A stretch of DNA of 64,000 nucleotides, from positions 62,001-126,000 of the forward strand of contig NZ_LLWP01000008.1 in assembly GCF_001412215.1 (NCBI RefSeq). Direction: 5' to 3'. Positions 1-8,435 of this stretch are shown one piece after another. This DNA is from Pedobacter sp. Hv1 (GTDB lineage: Bacteria > Bacteroidota > Bacteroidia > Sphingobacteriales > Sphingobacteriaceae). The notes below the pieces were generated by a model, which searched no databases, was not told where the DNA came from, and worked only from the letters and a program-made list of their open reading frames with translations. Every line of letters begins with the position of its first letter. The first letter of the stretch is position 1. The translations under genes and the position numbers were made by a program.

Positions 1-89
1 TTTAATCCATCCACCGTTTCGAAGCTGATGCTCAATACTTGGGTGGCTTGTTGATCTACAGAAATGACACGGAGTTTTTGCAATAACAT
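1..89 (-). CDS. Partial CDS, possible flavodoxin/ferredoxin reductase N-terminus
   Basis: A reading frame begins with ATG at 89 on the minus strand and stays open to the window edge, giving 29 residues that start MLLQKLRVISVDQQ. The pattern of a hydrophobic strand, a valine-rich turn and then VLSISFE resembles the first beta strands of the FAD-binding domain of ferredoxin-NADP reductase-like enzymes, where an LxVxxVxxETxxxxSxxF pattern is usual. Only the start is visible, so no flavin or NAD(P) motif can be checked. The family call is inference from a short stretch; that a gene starts here is better supported than its identity. Confidence 0.4.
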   Translation of the reverse strand, partial: MLLQKLRVISVDQQATQVLSISFETVDGL

Positions 90-150
90 ATGGCTGCTAA
101 AATAACAAATTAAAGGCTGATCAGAAAAGCGCTTCAAATGAAACAACAAA

Positions 151-180
151 AAAGCCATCCCAACAAGTTGGAATGGCTTT
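151..180 (-). terminator. Rho-independent terminator of the transglycosylase gene
   Basis: The arms AAAGCCATCCCAAC and GTTGGAATGGCTTT pair almost perfectly around a two-base loop, with one mismatch. On the minus strand the stem is followed by a run of T, which fits termination just after the stop codon at 202. Confidence 0.8.
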
Positions 181-201
181 CATCAGTTAGTTAAACAAAT
201 C

Positions 202-975
202 TTATTCTACCATAGTATTTGTACTACCAGTATAAGCAATTAATGCTTTTTGGTTGGTATAACCATTACGTACAGGGTTTTCAAGAATTTCTTTCATTGA
301 TATGAGTTTGTAAACATATCCACCTGTTTCACGGTTCAATTTCATTTTGAAATAATTGTCTTGACTTTGCTTATTGATCTGCCTTTTCATATGTCCATCT
401 CCAACATTATAGGCTGCTGCAACTAAAGTCCAGCTATCAAAAATGCCATATAACTCTTTAATGTACTTACAGGCTGCAATGGTAGATTTTTTTAAGTTTT
501 TACGTTCATCTACTCTGCCGTTTACTTTCAAACCATAAATACGAGCAGTACCAGGCATAAATTGCCAATAACCTGCTGCGCCTTTTGGCGAGGTTCCGTC
601 TTGCAGTCCCGATTCAACTAAGGGCATGTACTTAAAATCGTTTGGAATACCATAGGCTGCCAAAATAGGTTCAATAATAGGAAACCATTCTGCGGCTTTG
701 CGGTGTAAACGATTTGTTTGCAGACTTTCATAGGCATAAGAAGCTAAAACTTTCTTCATTTTGCCTTTCACCTTATTATCGCCCAAAGGCAAGGTTTCAT
801 CTGCGAATTCTAATTGAGCAAAGGTAAATGCTGGCTCTTCAGCTTTTTTAACTATGGTGGTGAGATTGTTGTTTTTTAGATCTGTTTTTACTTCTGGTAG
901 TGTATAAGCAAACACTTTTGCCATGACTAATAATGTTAAAATTATTACGCATGGAGTGAGGTGTTTCTTTATCAT
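202..975 (-). CDS. Lytic transglycosylase, SLT domain (MltD-like)
   Basis: A 257-residue exported murein hydrolase that would cleave the MurNAc-GlcNAc bond of peptidoglycan in the periplasm. An N-terminal hydrophobic segment (about residues 8-24) serves as signal or anchor. The goose-lysozyme-like SLT domain spans about 95-240 and shows the catalytic glutamate in VESGL (E121), the GAAGYWQFMPGTA signature (132-144) and the AAAYN motif (186-190). No LysM domain follows, so it is shorter than classical MltD. ATG at 975 was chosen over an upstream TTG because a strong GGAGGA lies just before it and the signal sequence begins there. Function is secure at family level; the substrate detail is family knowledge. 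Confidence 0.88.
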   Translation of the reverse strand: MIKKHLTPCVIILTLLVMAKVFAYTLPEVKTDLKNNNLTTIVKKAEEPAFTFAQLEFADETLPLGDNKVKGKMKKVLASYAYESLQTNRLHRKAAEWFPIIEPILAAYGIPNDFKYMPLVESGLQDGTSPKGAAGYWQFMPGTARIYGLKVNGRVDERKNLKKSTIAACKYIKELYGIFDSWTLVAAAYNVGDGHMKRQINKQSQDNYFKMKLNRETGGYVYKLISMKEILENPVRNGYTNQKALIAYTGSTNTMVE

Positions 976-983
976 CTTCCTCC
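976..983 (-). promoter_or_regulatory. Strong Shine-Dalgarno site
   Basis: On the minus strand GGAGGAAG directly precedes the ATG at 975. Strong purine-rich sites are uncommon in Bacteroidota, and this one decides the start in favour of 975 over the upstream TTG at 999. Confidence 0.6.
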
Positions 984-1153
984 TTTTTTTGGTGAACAAT
1001 TATAATTGGATTTGCAAAGATACAATACATTTAGTTAATTATCAAATAGTTACGTATTTTTCTGCAAAAATCGAGGTTTAAATGTGTTTAAACAGCGATT
1101 CCATTTTAATGATTTTAGCTTAATTTTTACGAAATAGATTGTTGCATTTTTAT

Positions 1154-1161
1154 TATCTTTG
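1154..1161 (+). promoter_or_regulatory. Candidate Bacteroidota -7 box (TATCTTTG)
   Basis: TATCTTTG matches the TAnnTTTG consensus of the Bacteroidota primary sigma factor and lies 33 bases before the ATG at 1195. No convincing TTTG -33 element was found at the usual 19-21 base spacing. Confidence 0.5.
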
Positions 1162-1194
1162 CACCCGCATATTTTATGTGGTTAAAAGCGTATC

Positions 1195-2631
1195 ATGATA
1201 AAAAACAATAACAGGAACAGTCGCGATGACAAGTCCAAGGCGGGCGGAAGCAACACAGGTAGAAGACCTGCAGGCACCGATAAACCCAAAGCAAGATTTA
1301 ATGACAAAGACGGAAAAAACAATTCTGGATTTGACAAAAAAGAAGACAGGGATAAAGACAAACGCAAATCTGGTTTTGCGGCGGGCGACAAAAAAGAATA
1401 CAAACCAAGAACAGCAAGAGATGGAGATTCGAAACCATACTCTTCTTCAAGACCATCAGCTGGGAAAGATTTCAAACCCAGATCCGATAGAGATGGTTCA
1501 GCCAAAGAATACAAACCAAGAGCGGCAAGAGATGGAGATTCTAAACCATACTCATCAAGACCATCAGCTGGAAAAGATTTCAAACCAAGAACCGAAAACA
1601 ACGAAAAGGGTGGTTTTAAACCTTGGGAGAAAAAAGAAAGTGGCAACAGCGGATACAAGCCTAAAGCCTATAAAGAAGGAAGCTCTAGAGACGATTCTTC
1701 TGAAACCAAACGCAGCTACATTAAAAAAGACAATTACGCGAAAGACGGAGAAAAACCAAATTTTGCAGATAGAAAAGGCGGTACCTCTAGAAGTACAGAC
1801 AGCCGTCCATATAGAAAAAGAGAAGATGGCGACTTTAAACGCAAGGATGACCGCGGCGAGCGTGTAGCACCAGCTACAAGAGCTAGAAAAAATGCTGCAG
1901 AACCAAAAGATGATGGTTTAATCCGTCTAAATCGTTATATCGCCAATTCAGGAATTTGTTCTCGTCGTAAGGCAGACGAATTGATCGAAGCCGGTGTAAT
2001 TTCTGTAAATGGTGTACCAATTTCAGAGCTTGGACATAAAATTGATCCTTACAAAGACGAAGTACGTTACAATGGCGAATTGTTAAAACGTGAAAAGAAA
2101 GTTTACGTTTTATTGAATAAACCAAAAGATTATATCACCACAACCGACGATCCTCAAGAACGTAGAACCGTAATGCAATTGGTTGAAAAAGCCAGTCGCG
2201 AACGCATCTACCCTGTTGGACGTTTAGATAGAAATACAACTGGATTAATTTTAATGACCAATGATGGTGAGCTAGCTGATAAGTTATCGCACCCAAGAAA
2301 TGGCATTACCAAAATTTACCATGTTGAATTGAGCAAAAACTTAAGTCAAGGCGATTTTAACAAAATCCAATTTGGATTGGAGTTAGAAGATGGTGTGATT
2401 AAGCCAGATAACATCTCTTATGTTGCTGGTGCAAGTAAAAAAGAAATCGGCATTCAGATCCATAGTGGTAAAAACAGAATTGTTCGTAGAATTTTCGAGC
2501 ACTTAGGTTATGATGTGGTTAAACTAGACCGTGTGGTTTATGGTAACCTGACCAAAAAGGATCTGCCACGTGGCAGATGGCGTTTCTTAGAAGAACATGA
2601 ATTGATTCAAATTAAACATTTGATAAAATAA
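1195..2631 (+). CDS. Ribosomal large-subunit pseudouridine synthase, RsuA/RluB family, with long basic arm
   Basis: A 478-residue enzyme that isomerises a specific uridine in rRNA, most likely of 23S rRNA as RluB does. Residues 1-235 are a disordered arm rich in K, R, D, G and S with an internal near-repeat (67-96 and 104-132). An S4 RNA-binding domain follows (about 243-290, with NRYIANSGICSRRKADELI), then the RsuA-type catalytic domain (about 302-470) with the catalytic aspartate in GRLDRNTTG (D345). E. coli RluB has a basic C-terminal tail, whereas here the extension is N-terminal, a layout common in Bacteroidota. A terminator follows directly, so it is probably monocistronic. The choice between RluB and RsuA rests on family knowledge only. 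Confidence 0.88.
   Translation: MIKNNNRNSRDDKSKAGGSNTGRRPAGTDKPKARFNDKDGKNNSGFDKKEDRDKDKRKSGFAAGDKKEYKPRTARDGDSKPYSSSRPSAGKDFKPRSDRDGSAKEYKPRAARDGDSKPYSSRPSAGKDFKPRTENNEKGGFKPWEKKESGNSGYKPKAYKEGSSRDDSSETKRSYIKKDNYAKDGEKPNFADRKGGTSRSTDSRPYRKREDGDFKRKDDRGERVAPATRARKNAAEPKDDGLIRLNRYIANSGICSRRKADELIEAGVISVNGVPISELGHKIDPYKDEVRYNGELLKREKKVYVLLNKPKDYITTTDDPQERRTVMQLVEKASRERIYPVGRLDRNTTGLILMTNDGELADKLSHPRNGITKIYHVELSKNLSQGDFNKIQFGLELEDGVIKPDNISYVAGASKKEIGIQIHSGKNRIVRRIFEHLGYDVVKLDRVVYGNLTKKDLPRGRWRFLEEHELIQIKHLIK
1393..1590 (+). repeat. Internal tandem repeat, 111-bp period, in the RluB arm
   Basis: Two units of about 87-90 bp start 111 bp apart (residues 67-96 and 104-132). They share KEYKPR, ARDGDSKPYSS, RPSAGKDFKPR at protein level and are nearly identical in DNA, with one codon deleted in the second unit (SSS versus SS). 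The nucleotide similarity points to a recent duplication. Confidence 0.8.
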
Positions 2632-2658
2632 CCGATATTTTAAGTAATTTCACAAGAT

Positions 2659-2686
2659 AAGACAACGAAAATCGTTGTCTTTTTTG
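2659..2686 (+). terminator. Rho-independent terminator after the pseudouridine synthase gene
   Basis: AAGACAACGA and TCGTTGTCTT form a perfect ten-base stem with a three-base loop, followed by a T-run on the plus strand, 28 bases after the stop codon. Confidence 0.9.
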
Positions 2687-2702
2687 TAGCAACCCATTTT
2701 AC

Positions 2703-3809
2703 ATGAAAAAGTCACTCTTCTTTATATTCACTTTAATTTTAGCATTTCAGGCTCAAGCTCAAAACTATAACTTATTGGTTGGCACTTACACCAATAAAGG
2801 AAATAGCGAGGGTATTTATGTATACGATTACAATAGTTTAACTGCCGAAACGAAATTGAAAAGTGTGGCTAAAAATGTGGTCAACCCTAGTTATTTAGCT
2901 GTAAGTAAAGATCGCAAGTTTGTATACAGTGTAAATGAAGATGGAAAAAATAGTGCAGTAAGTGCTTTCAGCTATGACCCTAAAAGTGGGAACCTAGTTT
3001 TTCTAAATAAAAAGGCAGCTGAAGGTGCAGATCCTTGCTACATTACAGTTGACGATAAAAATGTAATTGTAGCGAATTATAGTGGCGGTAACATTGCTGT
3101 TTTTGGTCGCAATGCTGATGGTTCATTAGGCGATGTGAAACAAATTGTGCAGCATACTGGAAAAAGTGTTGATGCCAAAAGACAGGCCAGCGCACATGTA
3201 CACATGGTGCAGTTTACCCCTGATCAAAAATATCTACTGGTGAATGATCTTGGTGAAGACCAAACCTACATTTACAACTATAACCCGAACAGTAAAAATC
3301 AGGTTCTAACTGTTAAAAATGTAATTAAAACCAATGCAGGTTCTGGGCCAAGGCACTTAACTTTTAGTCCAAATGGAAAATTTGCCTATTTGGCCCATGA
3401 GTTTAACGGAAGTATTACTGCTTTTGCCTATTCAAATGGCAACTTAAATAAAATCCAGGAAGTTGGCTCAACGGTTAAAGATTTTACCGGCAGAATAGAC
3501 GGAGCAGATATCCATATCTCAGCTGATGGTAAATTTTTGTATGAAACCAATCGAGGTGATGCCAATACGATTAGCACATTTGCAATACTGCCAACAGGAA
3601 CTTTGAAATTGATAGAAACAATTAGCACTTTAGGTAAAGGTCCACGAAATTTCAGTATTGACCCTAATGGCAATTTCATATTGGTTGCCCACCAATACAC
3701 CAACGATGTAGTAATTTTTAACCGCAATCAAACCACTGGTAAATTAAAAGATAGTGGCAAAAGAATTAATGTCGGCGTTCCGGTTTGTTTGGTATTTAGT
3801 AAAAAATAG
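2703..3809 (+). CDS. Exported lactonase-family beta-propeller protein
   Basis: A 368-residue protein with a cleavable signal peptide (MKKSLFFIFTLILAFQAQAQ). It belongs to the seven-bladed propeller lactonase family that includes E. coli 6-phosphogluconolactonase YbhE/Pgl. Visible family signatures are LLVGTYTNKGNSEGIYVY at the start, VANYSGGNIAVF, SAHVHMVQFTPD, GSGPRHLTFSPNGKFAYL and GKGPRNFSIDPNGNFILVAHQ, which mark successive blades. Secretion argues against a role in the cytosolic pentose-phosphate pathway; a periplasmic sugar lactone is more likely, but this is inference. A small unknown gene starts nine bases downstream and may be co-transcribed. Confidence 0.85.
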   Translation: MKKSLFFIFTLILAFQAQAQNYNLLVGTYTNKGNSEGIYVYDYNSLTAETKLKSVAKNVVNPSYLAVSKDRKFVYSVNEDGKNSAVSAFSYDPKSGNLVFLNKKAAEGADPCYITVDDKNVIVANYSGGNIAVFGRNADGSLGDVKQIVQHTGKSVDAKRQASAHVHMVQFTPDQKYLLVNDLGEDQTYIYNYNPNSKNQVLTVKNVIKTNAGSGPRHLTFSPNGKFAYLAHEFNGSITAFAYSNGNLNKIQEVGSTVKDFTGRIDGADIHISADGKFLYETNRGDANTISTFAILPTGTLKLIETISTLGKGPRNFSIDPNGNFILVAHQYTNDVVIFNRNQTTGKLKDSGKRINVGVPVCLVFSKK

Positions 3810-3817
3810 CGTCCTAC

Positions 3818-4213
3818 ATGAAAAACAAACACTTAGCTCATCAGCATCGATTATCAAAATGGTTCTTAGCCTTATTTGTGTGCTTTGGCTTTTTTGTATT
3901 TGCTGGTGGCTTAAGTAATTCCCAACCGGGCCAACATAGAGCTGTACAAACAGAGCTCATTCTAAATGCGGTTCAAAAGAGCAACAAAAAACTTGTTGCT
4001 TATTACCATCTATTCGGTTCATTAAACAAGATACATTTCAATGGATTTACTTCTTTTGAAACCATTGTTTTAGTAAACCACCATCGCTCGCTACAAACAA
4101 AATTTAAGGTGCTTCAACAGCTGTATTCCAGTCGGGCTACTTTCTATTTTTCTCCTTTAAAAACCATCCCTCAAAGCTTTAAAGAAGAACCGCAATATTT
4201 TCTTTTAGGATAA
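3818..4213 (+). CDS. Hypothetical exported small protein
   Basis: A 131-residue protein that I do not recognise. It has a basic, histidine-containing N-terminus (MKNKHLAHQHRLSKW), then one hydrophobic segment (about 16-32) ending in an AGG-like site, so it is exported or membrane-anchored. The rest is basic, without cysteines or a recognisable motif. It starts eight bases after the lactonase stop codon and reads in the same direction, so it probably shares that transcript. A real gene is likely from the spacing and signal-like start, but no homology could be tested. Confidence 0.5.
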   Translation: MKNKHLAHQHRLSKWFLALFVCFGFFVFAGGLSNSQPGQHRAVQTELILNAVQKSNKKLVAYYHLFGSLNKIHFNGFTSFETIVLVNHHRSLQTKFKVLQQLYSSRATFYFSPLKTIPQSFKEEPQYFLLG

Positions 4214-4292
4214 CCATCCTCCCCGCCAATTCACTTGGCTTTATTAACTATTTATTTTTTATTGAACCGATACTACTTGGTGTGGGTTAATT

Positions 4293-4493
4293 ATGTATTG
4301 CATGAAATTTTTCAAAAAATTGATGCGGTTAATTGCATTGATATTTTTAATGTTACTAGCCACCGTAGGTGTGGGTTTAAGCGGAGGTATACCAATGCCA
4401 TCTTCTGGAAGAAAAGAAAACACCATTGAGGTTAAAACAGAAGTGGAAGAAGAAGAAGAAGAAAGTCCAGATCAACAGATCAAGCCTCAATAA
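4293..4493 (+). CDS. Small single-span membrane protein with acidic tail
   Basis: A 66-residue protein: basic start (KFFKKLMR), one strongly hydrophobic helix (about 12-30) and a tail with a run of glutamates (EVEEEEEES). ATG at 4302 would also fit and would remove three residues. Similar tiny membrane proteins with acidic tails occur in Sphingobacteriaceae but have no known role. A bidirectional terminator follows 14 bases after the stop codon, which supports this as a genuine transcript end. No neighbour suggests a function. Confidence 0.5.
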   Translation: MYCMKFFKKLMRLIALIFLMLLATVGVGLSGGIPMPSSGRKENTIEVKTEVEEEEEESPDQQIKPQ

Positions 4494-4506
4494 ATTCCAC
4501 TCCAAC

Positions 4507-4544
4507 AAAAAAGCCATCAAGAAAATTTCTTGATGGCTTTTTTT
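4507..4544. terminator. Bidirectional rho-independent terminator
   Basis: Arms AAAAAAGCCATCAAGAAA and TTTCTTGATGGCTTTTTT pair over 18 bases. A-tracts and T-tracts on both sides let it serve the plus-strand small gene ending at 4493 and the minus-strand bshA ending at 4556. Confidence 0.9.
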
Positions 4545-4555
4545 GAGCTTTGGTA

Positions 4556-5695
4556 TTATTTAGATACCAATGATTGTTGCAGCACCTCTGTATAATAATC
4601 GATATACATGGGTAATATTTTTTTAAGATCGAAATCTTTTGCACGCAGATAAGCATGCTCTTTAAATTCTTTTAAAGTCTCGTCATTTTCCAAGATGAGA
4701 ACAGCTTTTTGCGCCATATCTTCTATATCGCCAACATTGCTCATGTAACCACAATAACCATCTACATTCAATTCTGGCAAACCACCAGCATTGGTAGTAA
4801 TAATTGGCACCTTGCAGGCCATGGCCTCAAGCGCCGCCAGACCAAAACTTTCAGATTCTGAAGGCATTAAAAACAAGTCAGACACAGATAAGATTTCTTC
4901 AATGGCATCTTGTTTACCTAAAAACCTTACATTTTCGCAGATATTTAACTCCCTACACAATTGTTCATTGGCTGTACGTTCAGGGCCATCCCCCACCATC
5001 AATAATTTAGAAGGGATTTTTTCTTGCACCTTTTGAAACATTTTGATCACATCTTCTGTACGTTTTACCTTTCTAAAGTTCGAAGTATGGATTAAAATAC
5101 GCTCATTGTTAGGCGCTATTGCTTTTTTGAAATGATCTTTGGGCTGTAAGCTAAAGCGGTTAAAATCTATAAAGTTTGGAATAACCTTAATTTCTTTCTG
5201 GATCTCGAAATGTTTATAGGTATCTTCTTTCAAATCTTCTGAAACCGTAGTTACACCATCACTTTGGTTAATAGAGAAAGTAACCACTGGTTTATAGGTG
5301 GCGTCTTTACCTACAAGCGTAATATCCGTTCCGTGCAAAGTGGTTACAAAAGGAATATTAATTCCGTAAGTAGCTAAAATTTGCTTGGCCATAAATGCTG
5401 CAGATGCATGTGGTATGGCATAATGTACGTGTAAAATATCAAGCTGCTCAAAACGCACCACATCTACCAACTTGCTAGCCAATGCAGACTCATACGGAGC
5501 GTAATCAAAAAGCGGATAATCTCTTACCGAAACCTCGTGGTAAAATAGGTTGGCAGAAAAAAAATCGAGCCGAGCTGGCTGACTATATGTGATAAAATGA
5601 ACTTGATGGCCTTCATTAGCTAGTGCTTTACCTAATTCTGTAGCTACAACACCACTACCACCAAAGGTAGGATAACAAACAATTCCTATTTTCAT
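4556..5695 (-). CDS. bshA: N-acetyl-alpha-D-glucosaminyl L-malate synthase BshA
   Basis: A 379-residue GT4 glycosyltransferase that would transfer GlcNAc from UDP-GlcNAc to L-malate, the first step of bacillithiol synthesis in the cytoplasm. The N-terminal GT-B domain carries the BshA-type start KIGIVCYPTFGGSGVVATELGKALA and the VHYAIPHASAA loop. The C-terminal domain has the HTSNFRKVKRTEDVI phosphate-binding region and the ESFGLAALEAMAC nucleotide-sugar motif with its two glutamates. Length and motifs fit BshA rather than a polysaccharide glycosyltransferase. bshB and bshC are not in the window, as is usual when the pathway is scattered. It appears monocistronic. Confidence 0.9.
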   Translation of the reverse strand: MKIGIVCYPTFGGSGVVATELGKALANEGHQVHFITYSQPARLDFFSANLFYHEVSVRDYPLFDYAPYESALASKLVDVVRFEQLDILHVHYAIPHASAAFMAKQILATYGINIPFVTTLHGTDITLVGKDATYKPVVTFSINQSDGVTTVSEDLKEDTYKHFEIQKEIKVIPNFIDFNRFSLQPKDHFKKAIAPNNERILIHTSNFRKVKRTEDVIKMFQKVQEKIPSKLLMVGDGPERTANEQLCRELNICENVRFLGKQDAIEEILSVSDLFLMPSESESFGLAALEAMACKVPIITTNAGGLPELNVDGYCGYMSNVGDIEDMAQKAVLILENDETLKEFKEHAYLRAKDFDLKKILPMYIDYYTEVLQQSLVSK

Positions 5696-5840
5696 TAATA
5701 TGATTTCTATTTAAGAACAAATTCAATAAAGCAAATTAACCTATATCTTATTTAATTTGTGTTATCTATTGGTAATAAAATTAGGAGGTGCTTTTTATTT
5801 TACCAAAGCCTTCATCGTATCATCAATTGTTTGCGCTATC

Positions 5841-6713
5841 TTATTCTTTTGCTATTTTTGGATAGAGCAGTCTGAATGCATTGGCAACAGCCTGATGCAT
5901 AATTGTTGCATGGTCTTCTTGTGGCAAATAGTCAAAATAGACTTTTACATTTTTGCTTTTGGTAGCTTTTATTTTTTCGGCCAATAGGTTCGCGTCTACC
6001 TCCATTACTCTGGGTAATTCAGTCGGGGTAAGCCCTTCTTTACCAACGCCAATATAAATTTCCGTTTGTTGAGTGAAATCGCCTTGCAAAATTTTTGAAT
6101 CCTGACCTAAAAGTGAGCCATTGTCCCACCATAAACTTGGACTGATGATGATATATTTATTAAAAAGTGTGGGCTTCTTTAATAAAATCTCTGTTTCCAG
6201 TAATCCACCTAAAGACTGCCCTATAATCGTTTTAGAATTATTTGTACGGTATTTTTTTTCAATAAATGGTTGTAGCTCTTTCTCTATAAACGCAATAAAT
6301 TGATCTGAATGTCCAGTAGTGGGAAATTTCTTTTTGTCTCTTTCAATTCTTGTCGGAAATGTAAAATCCCTCCTTCTGTCTACTGTTGCAATGCCTACAA
6401 TAATTGATTTTGGCACTTGGTTGATCCATTCAAAACTATTGAATTGAACCAGTCCAACAATATGAATAAAATCTTCATCAGCCGAACCATCTAACAAATA
6501 GATTACAGGATATTTGGCTGCTTCATCTTGTTTGTAACCTTCTGGAAGGTAAATATTTAAAATTCTATTTTCTCCTAATTCTTTTGATTGTATTTCGTCA
6601 ATTACACCCAATACAAAAGGTTTGGTATTTTCTTTTGGCATGGTCTTATTTGTTTGTCCAAAAGCCAATGTTGTAGAAAAAAGAAATGCAAAAACTATAA
6701 ATATTCTATTCAT
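5841..6713 (-). CDS. Exported alpha/beta hydrolase, esterase-D/IroE-like
   Basis: A putative 290-residue secreted serine esterase. From ATG at 6713 the protein begins with a clean signal peptide (MNRIFIVFAFLFSTTLAFGQ); the longer start at 6746 would add a polar tail in front of it. The catalytic domain shows YPVIYLLDGSADEDF, the nucleophile elbow GQSLGG and a late histidine in PQEDHATIMHQA, in the order expected for the esterase-D-like family that includes siderophore esterases. The substrate cannot be told from sequence, since no siderophore genes lie nearby. Nothing suggests an operon with bshA: 145 bases separate them. Confidence 0.8.
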   Translation of the reverse strand: MNRIFIVFAFLFSTTLAFGQTNKTMPKENTKPFVLGVIDEIQSKELGENRILNIYLPEGYKQDEAAKYPVIYLLDGSADEDFIHIVGLVQFNSFEWINQVPKSIIVGIATVDRRRDFTFPTRIERDKKKFPTTGHSDQFIAFIEKELQPFIEKKYRTNNSKTIIGQSLGGLLETEILLKKPTLFNKYIIISPSLWWDNGSLLGQDSKILQGDFTQQTEIYIGVGKEGLTPTELPRVMEVDANLLAEKIKATKSKNVKVYFDYLPQEDHATIMHQAVANAFRLLYPKIAKE

Positions 6714-6799
6714 TTTTATTTGTTTAATATTTGCAGTCATGTTCAATACAATACCTACAAACGCTCACAAAAATAACATCCTATTTTTATTAGAGCCTA

Positions 6800-7264
6800 T
6801 TATTTATAATCATATTTGATCAAAGGCTTTTTATACGTCAATTTTCTTTCTTCTGTTTGAATTTCAGTTCGTAATAAAGCCACTTTTTCAATCTGTTTTT
6901 GATAACGGTCTAATGCTTTTTTTGCATCATCCTCATCATTTTTAGCTTTTTTGGCTAGTTTATCAGCAGCTTTAGCATCTATTGCACCAGACTTTAACTT
7001 CTCTGCAGCGTCTTTATGTTGTGTAGCTGATTCTTTAGCGTTGCCATTTGCTTCCAATAATTTAACTTGGAGTTTTTCAATGTCGGTCTCTCCTTCTGCC
7101 TCTTTGATTTTAAGTTCCTGAACTTTGATACTTAATTTGAGTGCATTTATTCGAGCATTCAAAATCCCTACTGAGTCTTTAGAAACTTTGGGAGTATATT
7201 GTTGTGCCTTTGTAAATCCATAACTTAAAAGGCCAATACAAATTATTAAAAATCCTTTTTTCAT
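6800..7264 (-). CDS. Exported coiled-coil protein (pair member 2)
   Basis: A 154-residue protein with a signal peptide (MKKGFLIICIGLLSYGFTKAQ) followed almost wholly by alpha-helical, Lys/Glu/Ala-rich sequence with heptad-like spacing (about 30-140). It contains a short segment rich in AKAADKLAKKAKNDEDDAKKA. The gene just upstream encodes a protein of the same layout, and only three bases separate them, so the two are co-transcribed and likely arose by duplication. No enzyme motif is present. A structural or scaffold role in the periplasm is possible but unproven. Confidence 0.65.
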   Translation of the reverse strand: MKKGFLIICIGLLSYGFTKAQQYTPKVSKDSVGILNARINALKLSIKVQELKIKEAEGETDIEKLQVKLLEANGNAKESATQHKDAAEKLKSGAIDAKAADKLAKKAKNDEDDAKKALDRYQKQIEKVALLRTEIQTEERKLTYKKPLIKYDYK

Positions 7265-7267
7265 CTG

Positions 7268-7756
7268 TTATTTAACTGTTTTGGTTTCACTAAACTTTAG
7301 CTGTTGATCCATCTTTGCAATTTTAACCTTTAATTTCTCTATGCTGGTTTTTAAACTTGCGATATTCTTTTGATTAGACTTTAGATCATCGGCCAATTGA
7401 TGTGCTTTTTTGGTATCATTATATAAAGATTTGGCTGCGCTTTTGGCTTTCTTGGCCACCTTCTGGTCTCCAGCATTTGCGGTCATCTTAGCAGACAAAT
7501 CCTTGCTTTCTTTAGTCGATTTAACTACCCTTTCATTTGCTGTAGCGATATTTTTTTCCAGCTTTTGTGTTTGGGCTTCTGCATTAGCCAATTTAATCTT
7601 CAACCCATTTAATTTTGTAGTTTCTTTTAGCAATGCCTCTCTAGTTTTCAAAACCTCTACCGGAACAGGTTTCGGAGCTTGCTGTGCATTGCTCAAACCT
7701 GCAAATGAAATGAATAATGTGGTAATGCCTAAAATTAAAATCTGTTTATTTTTCAT
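7268..7756 (-). CDS. Exported coiled-coil protein (pair member 1)
   Basis: A 162-residue protein with a signal peptide ending in SNAQQ (cleavage near residue 25) and then continuous helical heptads (about 35-155). It shares with its neighbour the plan signal peptide, helix, an AKKAKSAAKSLYNDTKKA-type basic segment, second helix ending in KLKxKIAKMD. It is the first gene of the two-gene unit. No catalytic or binding motif was seen. It differs from Skp or OmpH proteins in lacking their typical N-terminal strand region, so that assignment is not made. Confidence 0.65.
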   Translation of the reverse strand: MKNKQILILGITTLFISFAGLSNAQQAPKPVPVEVLKTREALLKETTKLNGLKIKLANAEAQTQKLEKNIATANERVVKSTKESKDLSAKMTANAGDQKVAKKAKSAAKSLYNDTKKAHQLADDLKSNQKNIASLKTSIEKLKVKIAKMDQQLKFSETKTVK

Positions 7757-7906
7757 ATCTCAATAATTTATTTTCAACTTAATCATGCAAGAATAATACC
7801 CTATGCTAAATAGGACTATAACTTAACAGAAAGCAATCTAATGCTTTAGATTTAAGAAACAAGATATAGATTTTTGGGGAAATAAATCCCAGTTCGGCAA
7901 TTATTA

Positions 7907-8389
7907 TTAGCTTTTCATTTCGGCCTGGATCACCAAATACATCTCATTAGGACGTTGTGTTCCGATAAAATATTCCAGTCCATCTCTATCGGTTAAAACT
8001 ACGGCATCTTTACCAGAAGAATAAAACCTGATGCTTCCTTTACGGTGCAGGTTATACACTGGATTATTGAACACATAGTTGCTATAGGTGGCCTTGCGAA
8101 CTTTTACAATACTGTTTAAATCAATTTTCACTTTTTTGGCTGTCCATAAACCATCAATAATGACACTCTTATTTTCGATACGGATTTTATACTGGATCAG
8201 GAAAAGAAGAATAATGGAAACCCCGATGATACCAAAACCTACAACTAAGAAAAGGTCAACTGTATTGTCGCGGTCGCGTTCGTAAACATATGCAGCAAAA
8301 CAGAATGCGGCCATTACTAGCCTTATCGCAATACGAATGTAATCGCGACCGATGTACTGTTTTTCGATATAAACATGTTTCTGATCCAT
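7907..8389 (-). CDS. Hypothetical membrane protein with PH-like C-terminus
   Basis: A 160-residue protein with two adjacent transmembrane helices (about 20-37 and 45-66) followed by a soluble domain with alternating strands (KIRIENKSVIIDGLWTAKKVKIDLNSIVKVRK). This layout matches the bacterial PH-like membrane proteins, in which a two-helix anchor precedes a PH-type sandwich. There is no signal peptide. The function is unknown. It is 46 bases upstream of the tilS stop on the same strand but 3' of tilS, so co-transcription from tilS into it is possible. Confidence 0.55.
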   Translation of the reverse strand: MDQKHVYIEKQYIGRDYIRIAIRLVMAAFCFAAYVYERDRDNTVDLFLVVGFGIIGVSIILLFLIQYKIRIENKSVIIDGLWTAKKVKIDLNSIVKVRKATYSNYVFNNPVYNLHRKGSIRFYSSGKDAVVLTDRDGLEYFIGTQRPNEMYLVIQAEMKS

Positions 8390-8435
8390 TATTGATGGGC
8401 TTATTTTCTTCTCCTAGCTCCAATGAGCCTACAAA

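Noticed and set aside
1182..1658. Minus-strand 158-codon frame, leucine/serine-rich with repeats
   Set aside because: It is the antisense shadow of the repetitive arm of the pseudouridine synthase; its repeats simply mirror that sequence.
5757..5987. Plus-strand 76-codon hydrophobic frame across the bshA/esterase gap
   Set aside because: Two thirds overlap the esterase gene in antisense, and there is no promoter or ribosome site in front.
7410..7766. Plus-strand 118-codon frame with hydrophobic stretches
   Set aside because: It is antisense to the coiled-coil gene at 7268-7756; helical Lys/Ala codons read backwards give Leu/Phe-rich sequence.
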